From Sinonovacula constricta (Eukaryota; Mollusca; Bivalvia; Cardiida; Solecurtidae): a DNA stretch of 64,000 nt. The DNA lies in NCBI GenBank assembly GCA_007844125.1, contig CM017567.1, forward strand, positions 3,467,660 to 3,531,659. Direction: 5' to 3'. The translations under genes and the position numbers were made by a program. Positions 38,534 through 50,169 of this stretch are shown in pieces. Every line of letters begins with the position of its first letter. Within the stretch, counting starts at the first letter, position 1. The notes under the pieces were generated by a model. It made no database searches and was not told where the DNA came from. It saw only the letters and a list, made by a program, of their open reading frames with translations.

Positions 38534-38573
38534 ATTTCTTTCTTTCTTTTTTCTTTTTTTTTTTTTTTTTTTT
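38534..38573. repeat. Pyrimidine/poly-T tract
   Basis: CTTT-type units run into an uninterrupted run of about twenty T. Confidence 0.9.
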
Positions 38574-38579
38574 GTTTTG

Positions 38580-39775
38580 GAAAAAGAAACCAATCTGTGT
38601 AGAACTTGCACACTTACATTCAACTGAAAGTCATCATTAAAGCTCACAATAGATTTAAAGGATTAGCATGCAGTAACCCAGCAGCATAGAATCAGTCATC
38701 TGGTGTCATAATAGAAGACTAAACTTAGGTGGGAAACACACTTCTTGCCACTCACAAAGCTTTAAATAAGAAACAGGAGTCTTTCCTGGCGTTCAAAGAC
38801 AGACCGGACACATATAAATATATTCCGGCTTTAAGACCGACTTATCTCGTCATATCTTGCCGATTAGACAAAGGGACATCCGGAGCTTATTGTCAATCAT
38901 CCTTTCATCTAATGTTGAAATAATGTAAACCTTGAGTTGAGTGGCGCAAACTTCAATGTGCAGTTTCCATAGAGAAAAATAAACACAGAGTATGTATTTG
39001 GTAATTAAACACAACTCAACAAGATGAATTAAAAATCATTTTCATATTTTATCATTAATTGGTTAACATAGTAGAGATTATAAGACGAAATCTATTATGA
39101 TTTTTCAACACAACCACGACCACAATGCTTCAATAAAACCAATTATCAAGTAGGATGCTTATGTTCATGTTTATACGACATCGTCTCTATTCGAGACAAC
39201 CCTAAACCGAGCCACGATACTACTATAAACACCATACGTATATTACCACAGAACAACTCTGTTCTGCTCGTCATTAAAACTATTTTCGTTATTTATTGTT
39301 TCTCTACTTTTGTCGTGATAGTTATGATACTTAGTTTACTTTTTCCAAGTTTTTCAATGACTTTTACATGTTGTTTACTATAAATAATACAAATATTTCT
39401 TAATGTGTTTTTTTTTTCTAATTTGTTATCAATTTACTTTTCTCTAAAATGACATCAAATCTCAAATAGATATAACATCCAGAACTCTTCCGCATGCGCA
39501 CCCTTAAACCCGTGAGGTTATTGAATGTACTCCCTGCATTTCAAGAATGAAGACCGACACATCATGATGAATATTCGCGAAAATATTGCACTTAACCAAT
39601 CAAATGGTTCGTTTAACGACTGACAAGAACCTTTGAAACGCTTAATGACTCGACCTTAGGAGAATCGTACACCAGACAGTTAATTACTTGAATTAGAAAG
39701 TGTAAATTAGTGAGTGTAGAAACATCATTTTTGTCTTTTGAAAGAGTGTTTGTAATATATTGACCTACCCTATAC
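38580..39775. other. AT-rich non-coding stretch
   Basis: No feature recognised. Confidence 0.5.
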
Positions 39776-39786
39776 CAACAGACGAG

Positions 39787-40073
39787 GTTAGGATTGGGAC
39801 TGGGATTAGCCTGCATTTTTTCCTATACTGCGCAGCGACATTTCTATCATTATAGCACAAGAGCACTTATGAGGTGCCCAGGGACTGAACCCGGTCGGTT
39901 CATTATACTGACACAGACGAGTCAGGCGTAATGCTGTCCCCTTACCCCGAGCGTTAGGAGGGAAAGCCACTACTACCAACTTTAAAGTCTTTGGTTTGAT
40001 CCGGCCGGGGTTCGAACCCACGACCTCCACATCCGGAAGCCGACGCTCTACCACCTGAGCTATTGCGGCCGCT
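39787..40073 (-). mobile_element. SINE family A, near-complete copy A3
   Basis: Reverse orientation. The tRNA-like head sits at the right end, with B box GGTTCGAACCC (reverse of 40,008-40,018) and A box TAGCTCAGGTGGTAGAGC. The body and the tail with GCGCAGCGACATTTCTATC (plus strand) follow to the left. Its boxes are closer to the tRNA consensus than those of copy A1. A 9-bp imperfect target duplication is possible (ACAGACGAG at 39,778 and ACATACGAG at 40,074). Confidence 0.87.
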
Positions 40074-40079
40074 ACATAC

Positions 40080-40970
40080 GAGCTTAATTTAAGAATGAAA
40101 CACATGGTTGTTGTCAGTAAGCGATTCAAAATTTCCGAAACTAGCTTATAATGAAATATATAAATAAGTGTTAAAAAGGTAGACATGTGTCGGGCTATTT
40201 ACATATCAGAACGCGTCCTCGACGTTCCATAAATAAAAATGTATAAAAATATGACAGTCATTTCTGGTTTCTGAGGGGTAACTTCTTGACATAAATATTT
40301 TATAAATAACATGTACGCATACCTATCATTAAAGAAAAATTAAAAATCTTAACTATCCCTTCCGCTTCTGTCAATAGAAAGATCTCCGATCTGCCTCCTG
40401 GGTATGATAGTATTTACTGTTTTTACAACGGTGCGATAGTAGGTAGATTAAGCATTATAATTATATTTAAATAAATGTGTACCACAATTACTTAAAATGC
40501 TTTAATTAACAAGTTGCACTGCCTAGCGGTATTTATGACTACTGGTTAAACCAAACCATGCGTCACCTACACAAAACAGTATGTTTTAACAGTCATTGGT
40601 TGTAAAACAGTGTACTTGATCTTTTTTCTAGTTAAGGTCACGTGGGAGCTTCACAGCTGTAAACGTGTCGAGCATATCAAATATCTACTCTACTGATCTG
40701 CCTCAAATTGTAAGCCGCATTCCTGTTGTAGAATTTAGATTATTGCGAACATTATTGAAGACCCCATACCACTGTCTGGATAGAAAAACACTTAGATTAC
40801 ACTGCAGGTCTCCCCAGGAAACTTTTTCATTTTTTTATTTTATAGGTGAGGACTGAGAGCTTTTAAGTGTTGCATGTTTACGGATATGGTGCATATGGAA
40901 TTTCTACATAACTCAATACAACTGATACCTTACATAAAAGAAAACATTTGTTTCTATGTCAAAACGTACA
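40080..40970. other. Non-coding stretch
   Basis: A short frame at 40,665-40,856 shows no known domain. Nothing else. Confidence 0.5.
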
Positions 40971-40972
40971 TT

Positions 40973-41019
40973 AAAGAGAGGTTGTTTATTGAATCAAAGT
41001 AAATGTGGATTACACCACC

Positions 41020-41062
<43 letters not shown>

Positions 41063-41155
41063 ATTCTCTCTCTCTCTCTCTGTCTGTATCAATGTGTCTC
41101 TCTGTCTGTCCCTCTCTGTCTTTCTCTCATTCTCTCTCTCATTCTCTCTCTCTTT

Positions 41156-41203
<48 letters not shown>

Positions 41204-41230
41204 TCAATATTTGTTTGTACTTAACAACAT
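40973..41230. repeat. Duplicated segment, copy with expanded TC microsatellite
   Basis: AAAGAGAGGTTGTTTATTGA, then GTGGATT, a TC-rich core of about 185 bp, then CAATATTTGTTTGTACTTAA. The same flanks occur at 41,449-41,524 around a core of fewer than 10 bp. Confidence 0.85.
41021..41206. repeat. (TC)n microsatellite with TCAT/TGTC interruptions
   Basis: Nearly pure CT repeat of about 185 bp. The Leu/Ser-rich open frames across it are artefacts of composition. Confidence 0.95.
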
Positions 41231-41448
41231 TTTTACGTTGTATGCTCATTGTACTTTTTATTGTCCAACTTTACACACACCATTTTTAATGCTTTGCCTT
41301 TCAAATAACGATAAATTTATATAAATTCGTATGGCACCTATATCGGTACCAGACAGTATCAATCACTACACGATTGTTGGTCTTTCTTAACAACCTCAAT
41401 AACTTTTGTGACATAAATGAACTGCAGGGGCAGGGAACGCGCAAATAT

Positions 41449-41524
41449 AAAGAGAGGTTGTTTATTGAATTAAATTGAATGTGGATTTTTCCTCTCTCCA
41501 ATATTTGGTTGTACTTAACAACAT
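41449..41524. repeat. Duplicated segment, copy without expansion
   Basis: AAAGAGAGGTTGTTTATTGA and CAATATTTGGTTGTACTTAA are separated only by AT-rich sequence and CCTCTCTC. Partner of 40,973-41,230. Confidence 0.85.
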
Positions 41525-41764
41525 CAAAACACTCTCATGTTCACAAATATATACTACCACACGCCTTGTGGCACGGAAAGACATCATGCACGGAGATTTC
41601 TATCGCCAACTAGTCAAGTTGAAAATTCGGTCGATACGCATACTAAACTAGAAACATAGACACATTTGCCCTTATCGATCTCTGACATAGTTCTGATACC
41701 TCCCCTGGAGTCAACTAATGACAAAAGCCAATTGATTACTGTAAAATGTATTCTCATATTACAG

Positions 41765-41946
41765 ACGGTACAAGGAATACAAACAAACCAAAAGCAAACG
41801 TCCTGTCTTTAAGTATAGCCCAGTTACAAGGAACTTTTGACAAGATCATCGATCCGTCTCAAAGCTTGTTACACATCGGCAATAATCGGTATTTTCCGGT
41901 TATACTTGACGCAACGATGGGAGTTTCTGTTTTAGAACTCGTTTAG
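41765..41946 (+). CDS. Weak candidate terminal exon
   Basis: TTCTCATATTACAG ending at 41,764 is a plausible 3' splice site, and the frame stays open for about 60 codons to a TAG at 41,946. No domain is recognised and no partner exon is seen. It may be chance. Confidence 0.15.
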
Positions 41947-41949
41947 TTT

Positions 41950-43290
41950 CGGATATTCTCGTATATGAAGACAGATATTTGTGCTTTTCAGAAGGATTTA
42001 TGCTTACAACAATCCGATTTTGTAAGAACCGGATTTCCGTCGCTTTCTATCTTTCATCGGGGAATTAACATTAACACTGTTCGCTAACATTAATGTTATT
42101 ATGAATAAAAACATCATTGTCGTCTCCTAAAATATAGGCGACTAATGACAGAAGAGAGTTGCATTATGTGCACTATGTATACGTGTTCTACTATCAGAAA
42201 TTATTTCGCAATATTAGTATCGTATTCTGTATTGCATCATGGAAACGATGTGCATCTTTAGAAGTTATCTTCGCGATAGAATGTGGAAATGAAATAGAAG
42301 CACCGTCATGGGAAATTGTTTGGTTGAGAATTTACCCTAATAATTATTTTGCTTCAATGCGTTGTAGAATTGGACTGGAAGAAAGCATTGTGTTTGGAAT
42401 TTCTTCTCCACAAGCATTTATTATTTCATAAATTTTGGCTATGCGCCGTCCTTGTCTGGTGGTGACATATAATTATACGATGTTTTCTCGTTACACACTT
42501 TAGCTCAAAGAAAACACTTCTCTGGAAAAGCAATCAAGCCTTTGAAACGTGTTTCACCAAGAAATCTCCGGTAATCTCTTCTCATTGCCCTTGTCTCTGG
42601 TTCCCCACGTGCCGTCACATGCCAATATAGTGCTAGGAATTTCATGTCGCTGCACTGATGGAATAGGGTGTGTTGTTGGTTGTTGTATTTTTTTATTTTT
42701 TTTGTAAAAGTCGTCTGCTGTAGATAACAGCAGAGGATGGTTTGTCGCTCACCTAAAGCAGAGTTCTGACAATGAAAATAAACGTAACGGCTACAAAAGA
42801 AACGGAATGTTAACAAATTGGGTGAGCAATTTTGTTCTGTGGTAAATACTGAGTCATTGTACACTGCTCAGGAAAAGGTGGATGTTCGCTTGTACACGTG
42901 GTACAGCAATTTTGTTAAAAGCTGGATATTCATTATTGGCATTTAAATGTATTTTCTTGTCGTGACGAATGTAACGTTGCTTAGTTTTGCGTGAAGAGTG
43001 GAATTAAACTTACGATTTATTCTAAACTGTTGTGCATGAATTGGAGCAATAAACTCTGCTGTTGCGCATGTACTGGAAGTAAAACTTTCCACGGATGTTA
43101 TTTGTGCATTCGTTCACAGTGGATGAAATGTTTCCCAGCGGGCAAATATGACGTTATCGGAAAACAATCACAGAACCAACTAATGTTCATAATGTAATTT
43201 GTCTTAACGGTTGAATACATAAAACGTTTATTTTGGTTTGTGTTTCAAATTATAAACTACTCAGGAAAATAGTATCACGATAAATGTTTT
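41950..43290. other. Non-coding, probably intron
   Basis: Frames at 42,159-42,431, 42,505-42,864 (reverse) and 42,991-43,197 have no known domain. The last is Cys-containing (LCCCACTGS) and lies close upstream of the EGF exon, but has no convincing splice donor. Confidence 0.4.
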
Positions 43291-43294
43291 GCAG

Positions 43295-43701
43295 TTCGTG
43301 TAAAGGCTGTTTGCGGGCTGACTGCAGTCCCGGGCACTATGGGGTCAATTGTTCGAACCCGTGCAACCCGAACTGCCGGGCCCTCGCGTGCTCTGCTTGC
43401 TCATGCGTGGTATGTGACATATCTTCCGGGAATTGTGTGAACGGATGTGATGCCGGTTGGTTTGGACCCCATTGTGACGAGGTTTGCCCGGATAATTGTT
43501 ACTACAACGAGGAAGACGGTGACGACGTCGGCCAGTGTAACCAGGACAGTGGTCATTGTTTGACCGGATGTGTAACTGGTTTCTATGGTAATATATGTAA
43601 CAACACGTGCAGTGACCACTGCGCGCAACTTAAGTGCAAACAGACCACAGGTGCATGCTCAAAGGGGTGCATTGATGGATATCAGGGGACTTTCTGTCAA
43701 G
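43295..43701 (+). CDS. Internal exon encoding three EGF-like modules (MEGF/scavenger-receptor type)
   Basis: An acceptor TTTTGCAG ends at 43,294 and a donor GGTAAAAT begins at 43,702. The exon is 407 bp and enters in phase 2 and leaves in phase 1. It encodes about 135 residues with Cys spacing typical of laminin-type/multiple-EGF proteins. Module 1 runs from CSPGHYGVNC through SGNCVNGCDAGWFGPHC. Module 2 runs from CPDNC to SGHCLTGCVTGFYGNIC. Module 3 runs from CSDHC to TGACSKGCIDGYQGTFC. The G-x-C-x-x-G-C-x-x-G-x-x-G-x-x-C core repeats three times. Such exons build extracellular parts of MEGF10/Draper-like phagocytic receptors, and in bivalves also large families of receptor-type proteins. 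No signal peptide, membrane segment or intracellular domain is visible here, so the specific protein is unknown. Codon use and G+C are clearly above the neighbourhood, as for a real exon. Confidence 0.85.
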
Positions 43702-45590
43702 GTAAAATATAATAAATATATTCATGATAGTGAAACAATGTTCGTAATAATTACCCCTTTATACCCTATTAAATACAAGTCAAGTAAATATTCTGCATGC
43801 AAGCCATTGTTCCTGTATATATAGCAGAAACAATTATATTCCACTTCTATGCCTTAAACAATATTGTGTAAACGTACTTTTTAAAAGCACTTTGTGATCC
43901 AACACACTTTAGGATTGACCATATTGTGCGTTACGCGCCTGGTTTCAGTCCTCAAAGTGCAATCGGTCTGATGAAATTTTAAGTCCACTGTGAAAATGGA
44001 CCGCACTGTGTGTTTATATGATTTATACTGCAGCACTAGAATACAGCAACGATTGCAACAGTCGCAGCCTTTATTGTCAGTTAAATTCGTTTATTGGAAT
44101 GCTATTAAAGCCGAATCCTATCTGGCCACTATAAATATTACATCTATTTTTTAACGGAATAATTTTTTAGATTAAATATATTAAATTAATACACTTATTG
44201 AAATCCCTTTTAGGACGCATTCAAATGATGGATACGATGTTATGCCTCAAAAAAGATTTCTACATTTAGCAGTCCCATGTCTGTCCGTTTGTCTGTACGT
44301 TTGTTCGTACCGTTTGTCTGTACGTTTGTTTGTACACCAGTTCATACGTCTGCCTATCCGTCCGTCCCTTTGTCATTTCTTAGTCATAACTAGCATTTGC
44401 AGGTGTAAACCCCAGGTCATAGTGAATGGTCAGATTTAATATTATTCCTTAAAAAGGCATTTTTCAAGCTACAGATCCGTATTTTGGCCTTACATTGTCA
44501 TTTTATTAAACTATTTCATGTGACGTTCGCTGAAATACAGGCTCAAACTTGGAAGTTTGTCGCGCATAACATTTACAAGCGCAGCCTTTGGGTCAAGGTC
44601 ATATTTAAGGTGATTCTTTACGAATGGCTACACAAATAAAATGTACGTACTTTCCTTATGTCACATTAAAGTCCATATTAAAGGTCAATTTTATATTTAA
44701 GGTTTTTAAATACTCGGGTGTCAGTTTCGGCGACATTTCTTTTTAAAATGCAATCTACACTGAAGCGAGCTTATACTTAAAATACAATAATGCAATTATG
44801 GTTTCCTAAAGCTGATCCACAATTGCGACACACATTATGCCGTATGGATTCTAACCCTTGAGTGCCATGGACATAAAGGATTTTCAAACTTAAAATATAA
44901 CATACACATATACACGTATAACAGACTCTCTGGTCTGAAATCTCCATTTGAAATGTTAGCTATAATTACATAAATACGAATGAGAGCAACTTAATGCGAT
45001 ATATTAACCTTGTTATCATTATTTATATAAAAATTGCACTAATCTCACTACATGCATAAAACATTAGATCTTATCACTGTTATAACTCTAGCAGCTTCCT
45101 TGTACAAAGAGAGATGCAGCTGTAAGAAGGTTACAAAATTTGCCTTCAGTTAGACTCTAAAGCAACAAACAGACCATGCTTATCAGCAATTGACTTGCTT
45201 ACATGCTTTCAGCAGCTCTAGGTGTTTATTTACACTGAGTGTTACGACATCGTCGTTAATAGGTAACTGACAGCCCGTGTCTTGCTGTGATTGTGTTATA
45301 GTCTGCTCTGTCTAATGTCACACCATTAAGTTCAGAGTCTACATATGATTAGAATATACTAGAAGACAACGAGATCAATTATTTAGTCATATTTGCTCTA
45401 CGGCGGCCGTGATAGGGACGTTCGCCCACCCAAATAGTTATAATTGTAGCAACCTTAGATGATATGCGGTGCCGCGCGGTGAAATCGTAGTAACCGTAGC
45501 AGTGACGTACGATTAGCTTTATAATGTGTCACAACATTAATGTTACCATACAGTGTCATCACTCCAACGTTACCAAATGGCATCACTCCA
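43702..45590. other. Non-coding, probably intron, with old repeats
   Basis: Around 44,275-44,340 a GTCTGTACGTTTGTT-type sequence is duplicated. Around 44,520-44,700 the words GGGTCAAGGTCA and AAGGTCAATTTTATATTTAA recall a dispersed repeat, not confirmed. No further EGF-like exon was found. Confidence 0.45.
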
Positions 45591-45603
45591 AGGAAGAATT
45601 GTT
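45591..45603. repeat. Target-site duplication of SINE B, left copy
   Basis: AGGAAGAATTGTT, identical to 45,899-45,911. Confidence 0.85.
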
Positions 45604-45898
45604 TGTTTGTTTGGTTGTTTATTGGGTTTATCGTCCCACCAACAGTATTTCAGTTATCTGGAGACGGTGTCCACTTGAAGCAGATAAAGTGCTGCCTTCA
45701 CTGGGTATAGCATGCCGTGAACACCTGGCATGATACCACACCCAGTCACATTATCCTAACACCGGGCCAACCAGTCGTGGAACTGCCCTTATATTTGCTT
45801 GAGCGTTAGCAAGGGAGCTATACCACTACCATTTTTAGCGACTTTGGTATGTCGCGGCCCGGGATCGAACCCAGCGCCTCCCGTACCTGGAGCCGACG
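45604..45898 (-). mobile_element. SINE family B, complete copy
   Basis: Reverse orientation. The head at the right end carries a B box GGTTCGATCCC (reverse of 45,861-45,871). A body of about 240 bp and the conserved 3' end with CCAGATAACTGAAATACTG and GGTGGGACGATAAACCC follow, then a CAAA-type tail (GTTTGTTTGTTTGG on the plus strand). A perfect 13-bp direct repeat flanks it. The element is non-coding and was mobilised by a LINE. Relatives lie at 6.6 kb (internally deleted) and 49.7 kb (3' end only). Confidence 0.9.
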
Positions 45899-45911
45899 AG
45901 GAAGAATTGTT
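45899..45911. repeat. Target-site duplication of SINE B, right copy
   Basis: AGGAAGAATTGTT, identical to 45,591-45,603. Confidence 0.85.
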
Positions 45912-45914
45912 GTA

Positions 45915-47500
45915 GTTTTTCCATCACCACAAAAATTTCAAAATACTTCATAACAAATTGGAGCACAACAGAATTCGACTGTAGAAATTCTGCGGAGGCC
46001 ATAGAATTACATATGTTTAGAATTTACCGCCTCCTTGGAAACGGTGACTAAGGCTTAATAGTTACCTGTGGAGCCATGTCAGTTGTACAATTATTACTAC
46101 AAGGAGAATCTTATGCATTAAGTCAATGCCATGCTAGAATACACGTGTAACACCATAAATAAGTACAAACCCAAAGCAATATCAGAACAAAAATATCAAA
46201 AGTAAGCAAGTACAAGAACAATTGGTTTTCATAACACATATAACACTTTTTTAAGCAGTTTACGAAACCAAATCGACTGTTTGACCCTAAAACAGCATAA
46301 AATAAATAAGGCAAAGCGTAATCATACCACGAATACAAGTATTACATTTAACACGTAGATCCGCATGCCAAAAGTTAACGAAATCATTAACAAGTAATGA
46401 CATTATGTAAAACCTGATAACATCGTTATTTTCTTTCACTTGTTGTAGAGAAAAATTGTAGGTTATAACCAATTAGTTCTACTGAAGAGCCGCTGGCACA
46501 CTCACACAATAGAGAAATGGCGTCGCGGTTGTACATCTCGGGCGCCTTATATGCATAAACAAGTACATAGAGGAAACCCGTCACGATAAAGCTCTGAAAA
46601 ATGCCACCGAAAACAAGAGTTTTTAAGTGGATTTTATTTATGTAAATGCTTCTTTAGTTTCTCAAAAAAGAAAGTAAAAATGTTTATGGATTTGTTTCGT
46701 GTTAGAAGCAGTATGAAGTGAAATTTTCGTGCAATAAATGAACTAAAATACAGGCTTTCAAACAAACACTTTATACCCGGTACTTTTAATCTTTGTTATT
46801 AGAAGCCGAGGCACACTAATTAGACATTAGTTAATAGTCTCCCCTGAATAATCCTTACATGAAAGTAGGTTAATTCATTGGTTTACTCGTTTTTTTTTGC
46901 TTGTACTCGTCGGATTGTATGTTGACTTATATGCCTTTCTTGTGATACCAATGTTCACCATCATCAACAAACACTTCCATTTTTGTTGTTTAAAAATATC
47001 TGTTTAAGTATAGTAATGGCTGTAAATTTCGAATTTAAGCAAGAATAAGAAATTTTACTTTTTGATATTGCACCATCTGAAAAAGTACAGTCGATAAAGT
47101 CCAAGAATTCCAACTGAAAGGACCTATTTATTGTTTGGACTACCTCGGATATTATCTAACAAGGGAGACAATTTAAATTTCGACAATGTTCCCCCATTAC
47201 CTTGCAATAGGTGTAGAGCAGATAAAAACTAATATAAGTTGTCTATTGCAAGCAGCGACCTTTCTCTACACCAATTAATTAACTATAAACAAAGTAAATG
47301 CCATAATCCAGTATGTCAATTCATATATTTAAAACCGTCATTGTGCATTGCTTTTGCTAAACATCTTAACTGTTAATTTTGTTTATTGTTAATTTAAAAA
47401 AAAGCTGAACATAACCTGTTTACCTTATGTACATGACCTAAATATCAAGGTTTTGTCACTAAAATTAATTATATTAATTATTATTGTATTAAAAATTAAT
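45915..47500. other. AT-rich non-coding stretch
   Basis: Nothing recognised on either strand. Confidence 0.5.
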
Positions 47501-47506
47501 CATATG

Positions 47507-47543
47507 TTATTATTATTATTATTACTATTATTATTATTATTAT
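47507..47543. repeat. (TTA)n microsatellite
   Basis: About twelve TTA units with one ACT interruption. Confidence 0.93.
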
Positions 47544-47544
47544 A

Positions 47545-48470
47545 TTGTCTCTGCAAGACTCGTATTTGCCAGAATAAACATGCTTACAAACGGCCATTAT
47601 TTTGTTGGTTTTTTACGTTCTGAAATTAATGAATTAATTGAAATCGGTTAAAAGCCCGCAAGATTAAATCAGAAGTTAAAACATGTCTATTTTAGTCTCT
47701 GCTATGGTGGGAACTCCAAGACAAGAAAGAAATGGTAAGTTAATCCAGATGGGATTGTTTCAGATCAAATTGATCCGACAAAATGGTGTTAGCACGATAA
47801 CACGCAAACAAAACTTCTCTTTCATAACCGATTTAATCAGACCTTGAACCTTGATACGTGTTGTTTGAACTTTTATCTGCCAAGTGGAACGTGATCAAGA
47901 GAGAGATACGTATCTAGTAGTGAAGACAAATATCAACAAGTTCCCACTGGCACAGATTTAATTAAGATCTGCGCTGCTTGATGCAAATATATCTTAAACA
48001 AGTATCATTTCTGCAAATGCTTGTAGTTGTTATGTTTATTTTAAATTTTAAAGCACTAAATTAAAAACAAAAACATATTTTTACAATATGGAAATTGCTT
48101 AATATCTTAATTTGATTTGATAACAAGTTATTTATTTCTTGGACGTAATTTGTTCTTCAGCACAAGTCTTATATGTTATATGTATTAAATTGCATATTTG
48201 GCTTGATTTACAAAATGCATCAAGAAAAATCAAAACAGTTATGTTTTATGATTGTTGCCATCACAACGCACAACCTCGCGGGAATGCAAACTTTAAAAAC
48301 TGGCCATAGCATGCAATTACAATTATTATTATCATATAGCGTGCATTGATTCTCCATTTTTTCTTTTATCCAGTCAGATTTATTCATTAAGTAACACACA
48401 AGATCAGACTTATATTGTTTGTGTATATATTCACTTAAGATTTAATAAATACACCCTGTGCAAGGTGTTA
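47545..48470. other. AT-rich non-coding stretch
   Basis: No feature recognised. Confidence 0.5.
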
Positions 48471-48473
48471 GAG

Positions 48474-48602
48474 ATTGGGATTCGGAAACATTTTTGCCGA
48501 TACTGTGCAGCGACATTTCTATAAGGTGCATGGCCGGTGTTTGAACCCGCGACCTCCCGATTCGCAAACCGACGTTCAACTACTTGAGCTATTGCGATCG
48601 GT
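48474..48602 (-). mobile_element. SINE family A, internally deleted copy A4
   Basis: Reverse orientation. The 3' end (TTTTTGCCGATACTGTGCAG) is joined after ACATTTCTATA directly to the tRNA-like head. The head has a decayed B box (plus strand TTTGAACCCGCGACC) and A box (plus strand TGAGCTATTGCGATCG). The central body is absent. Confidence 0.82.
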
Positions 48603-48609
48603 GTTCAAG

Positions 48610-49080
48610 GTTTTATGTTGTATTACATTCGTAGTACTTTGTATATGGAGGTCGATCTAATACTGCATAAACAAATAAAAACATAATGTGAACGTTTGTC
48701 CAGTCGATGGAAAGCTCCCCTCGCCAAGGATGTTTGGTTCCACAGTTTTGGTAGTACATTTGTTTTACTGGTGATAATATCGATAAGAATACGACTGGAC
48801 ATGTACTAACGAACTTGATAAAAACAAAGAAGTTTGATAACCACCTGTCGCGGGGTTTGGTTATACTGTTTATCTGGCTGCATCGATCGACCAGTTAGTA
48901 GAAAACAGAAAAGAAGAAAACAAAGAGACACATTAAAGAACCAAAATGTAAATGTATATAACTTTTACATCTCTGAAATCCACTTGTAATGTAATCTTAC
49001 CCCCTCACTCAAATCCTTGAGTGTTATTGAATATAATATAATATACATATATTATGTTTTTGTTTGTTTTCTCCGACCGT
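48610..49080. other. AT-rich non-coding stretch
   Basis: No feature recognised. Confidence 0.5.
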
Positions 49081-49097
49081 ATTTTGTCTATCTCTGT

Positions 49098-49138
49098 ATG
49101 CCTGTCTGTATATGTCTGTCTGTCTGTCTGTCTGTCTA

Positions 49139-49173
<35 letters not shown>

Positions 49174-49208
49174 GGCTGGCTGGCTGGCTGGCTGTCTGGC
49201 TGGCTGGC

Positions 49209-49293
<85 letters not shown>

Positions 49294-49318
49294 TTCTGTC
49301 TGTCTGTTTTTCGCTCGC

Positions 49319-49364
<46 letters not shown>

Positions 49365-49402
49365 CCATTCTCTCTGCCTATTTCCGTTTGTCTGTCTGTC
49401 GC
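49098..49402. repeat. (TGTC)n microsatellite with TGGC, CGCT and TC segments
   Basis: About 300 bp of tetranucleotide repeat TGTC, with an internal TGGC block (about 49,173-49,209), then CGCT and TC blocks. All frames on both strands stay open because of the period; none is a gene. Confidence 0.95.
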
Positions 49403-49689
49403 TGTATAGCACGAACATGTTCATCTAACGTCTGTCAGTATCTTCCGTCAATTCAGTATTTTTAAATATATGCAATATGTTTCAAAAGCAACGTTATCAA
49501 AATATATTTTCTTTATTCTTTTTATTTACTGATTATTTATTTTTCTTGAACCTATTGACGTTGTAAGGTTTTGTCTACACGAAACAGATCTTGTAGTACA
49601 CGTGAGTTTTCATGAGTCTGTTATCGCTGGTGATAATTGGGTTGTAATGTTGTGTTTTTTTTACCAAAACTAATTATGGCATTACTGTA

Positions 49690-49772
49690 ACTAACCCTCA
49701 TTACCGTCTCCAGATAACTGGAATAGTTTCGTTGGTGGGACGATAAACCCAATAAGCAGACAATCAAACCTC
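49690..49772 (+). mobile_element. SINE family B, 3' end fragment
   Basis: CCGTCTCCAGATAACTGGAA, then GTTGGTGGGACGATAAACCC, then AATAAGCAGACAATCAAAC matches the end of the complete copy at 45.6 kb. The 5' part is missing. Confidence 0.75.
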
Positions 49773-49947
49773 TTTGGAAGTGAAATAGGGTTACTATGTG
49801 GGAGATGTCCAGCGAGTGTTACCTGCGAATGTCCTGTTTCTATGGTAATCGTCCAGCTTCCTAGTAGAAATTAGCATAAGAGATATAATTAGACAAGAGC
49901 AACACAAGACGGAGCAAAATACGCGCGTAAATTGAGAAGTTTGAAAC

Positions 49948-50168
49948 AAACTGCTGTGCACTCTTGTGCAATGCCGTATGGCAAAGGTTTGGACTGCACT
50001 CTGTGTTATTGCAAAAAATGAAATTAAAGTAGAATAACATAAAAAAATTAATCTGCCAAACTGCTGTGCACTGTTGTACAATGCACTCTGGCACGATTGT
50101 GGACTGCAATCTGGGTTACTGAAAAGAAATCAAAGGGAAAATAACATCAAACATACAAAAATTACATG
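49948..50168. repeat. 110-bp tandem duplication (2 copies)
   Basis: AAACTGCTGTGCACTCTTGT (49,948) and AAACTGCTGTGCACTGTTGT (50,058) begin two similar units. Each continues through ACTGCA and TCTG-GTTA to AATAACAT. Confidence 0.8.
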
Positions 50169-50169
50169 A

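Noticed and set aside
40956..41324. Leu/Ser-rich proteins over the TC tract
   Set aside because: Artefact of CT dinucleotide repeats.
42991..43197. Cys-rich exon upstream of the EGF exon
   Set aside because: Some Cys clustering, but no EGF spacing, no convincing donor site, and it ends in a stop before the acceptor at 43,294.
49005..49465. Open frames of 114-139 residues on both strands over the TGTC tract
   Set aside because: A tetranucleotide repeat without stops is open in every frame; composition alone explains it.
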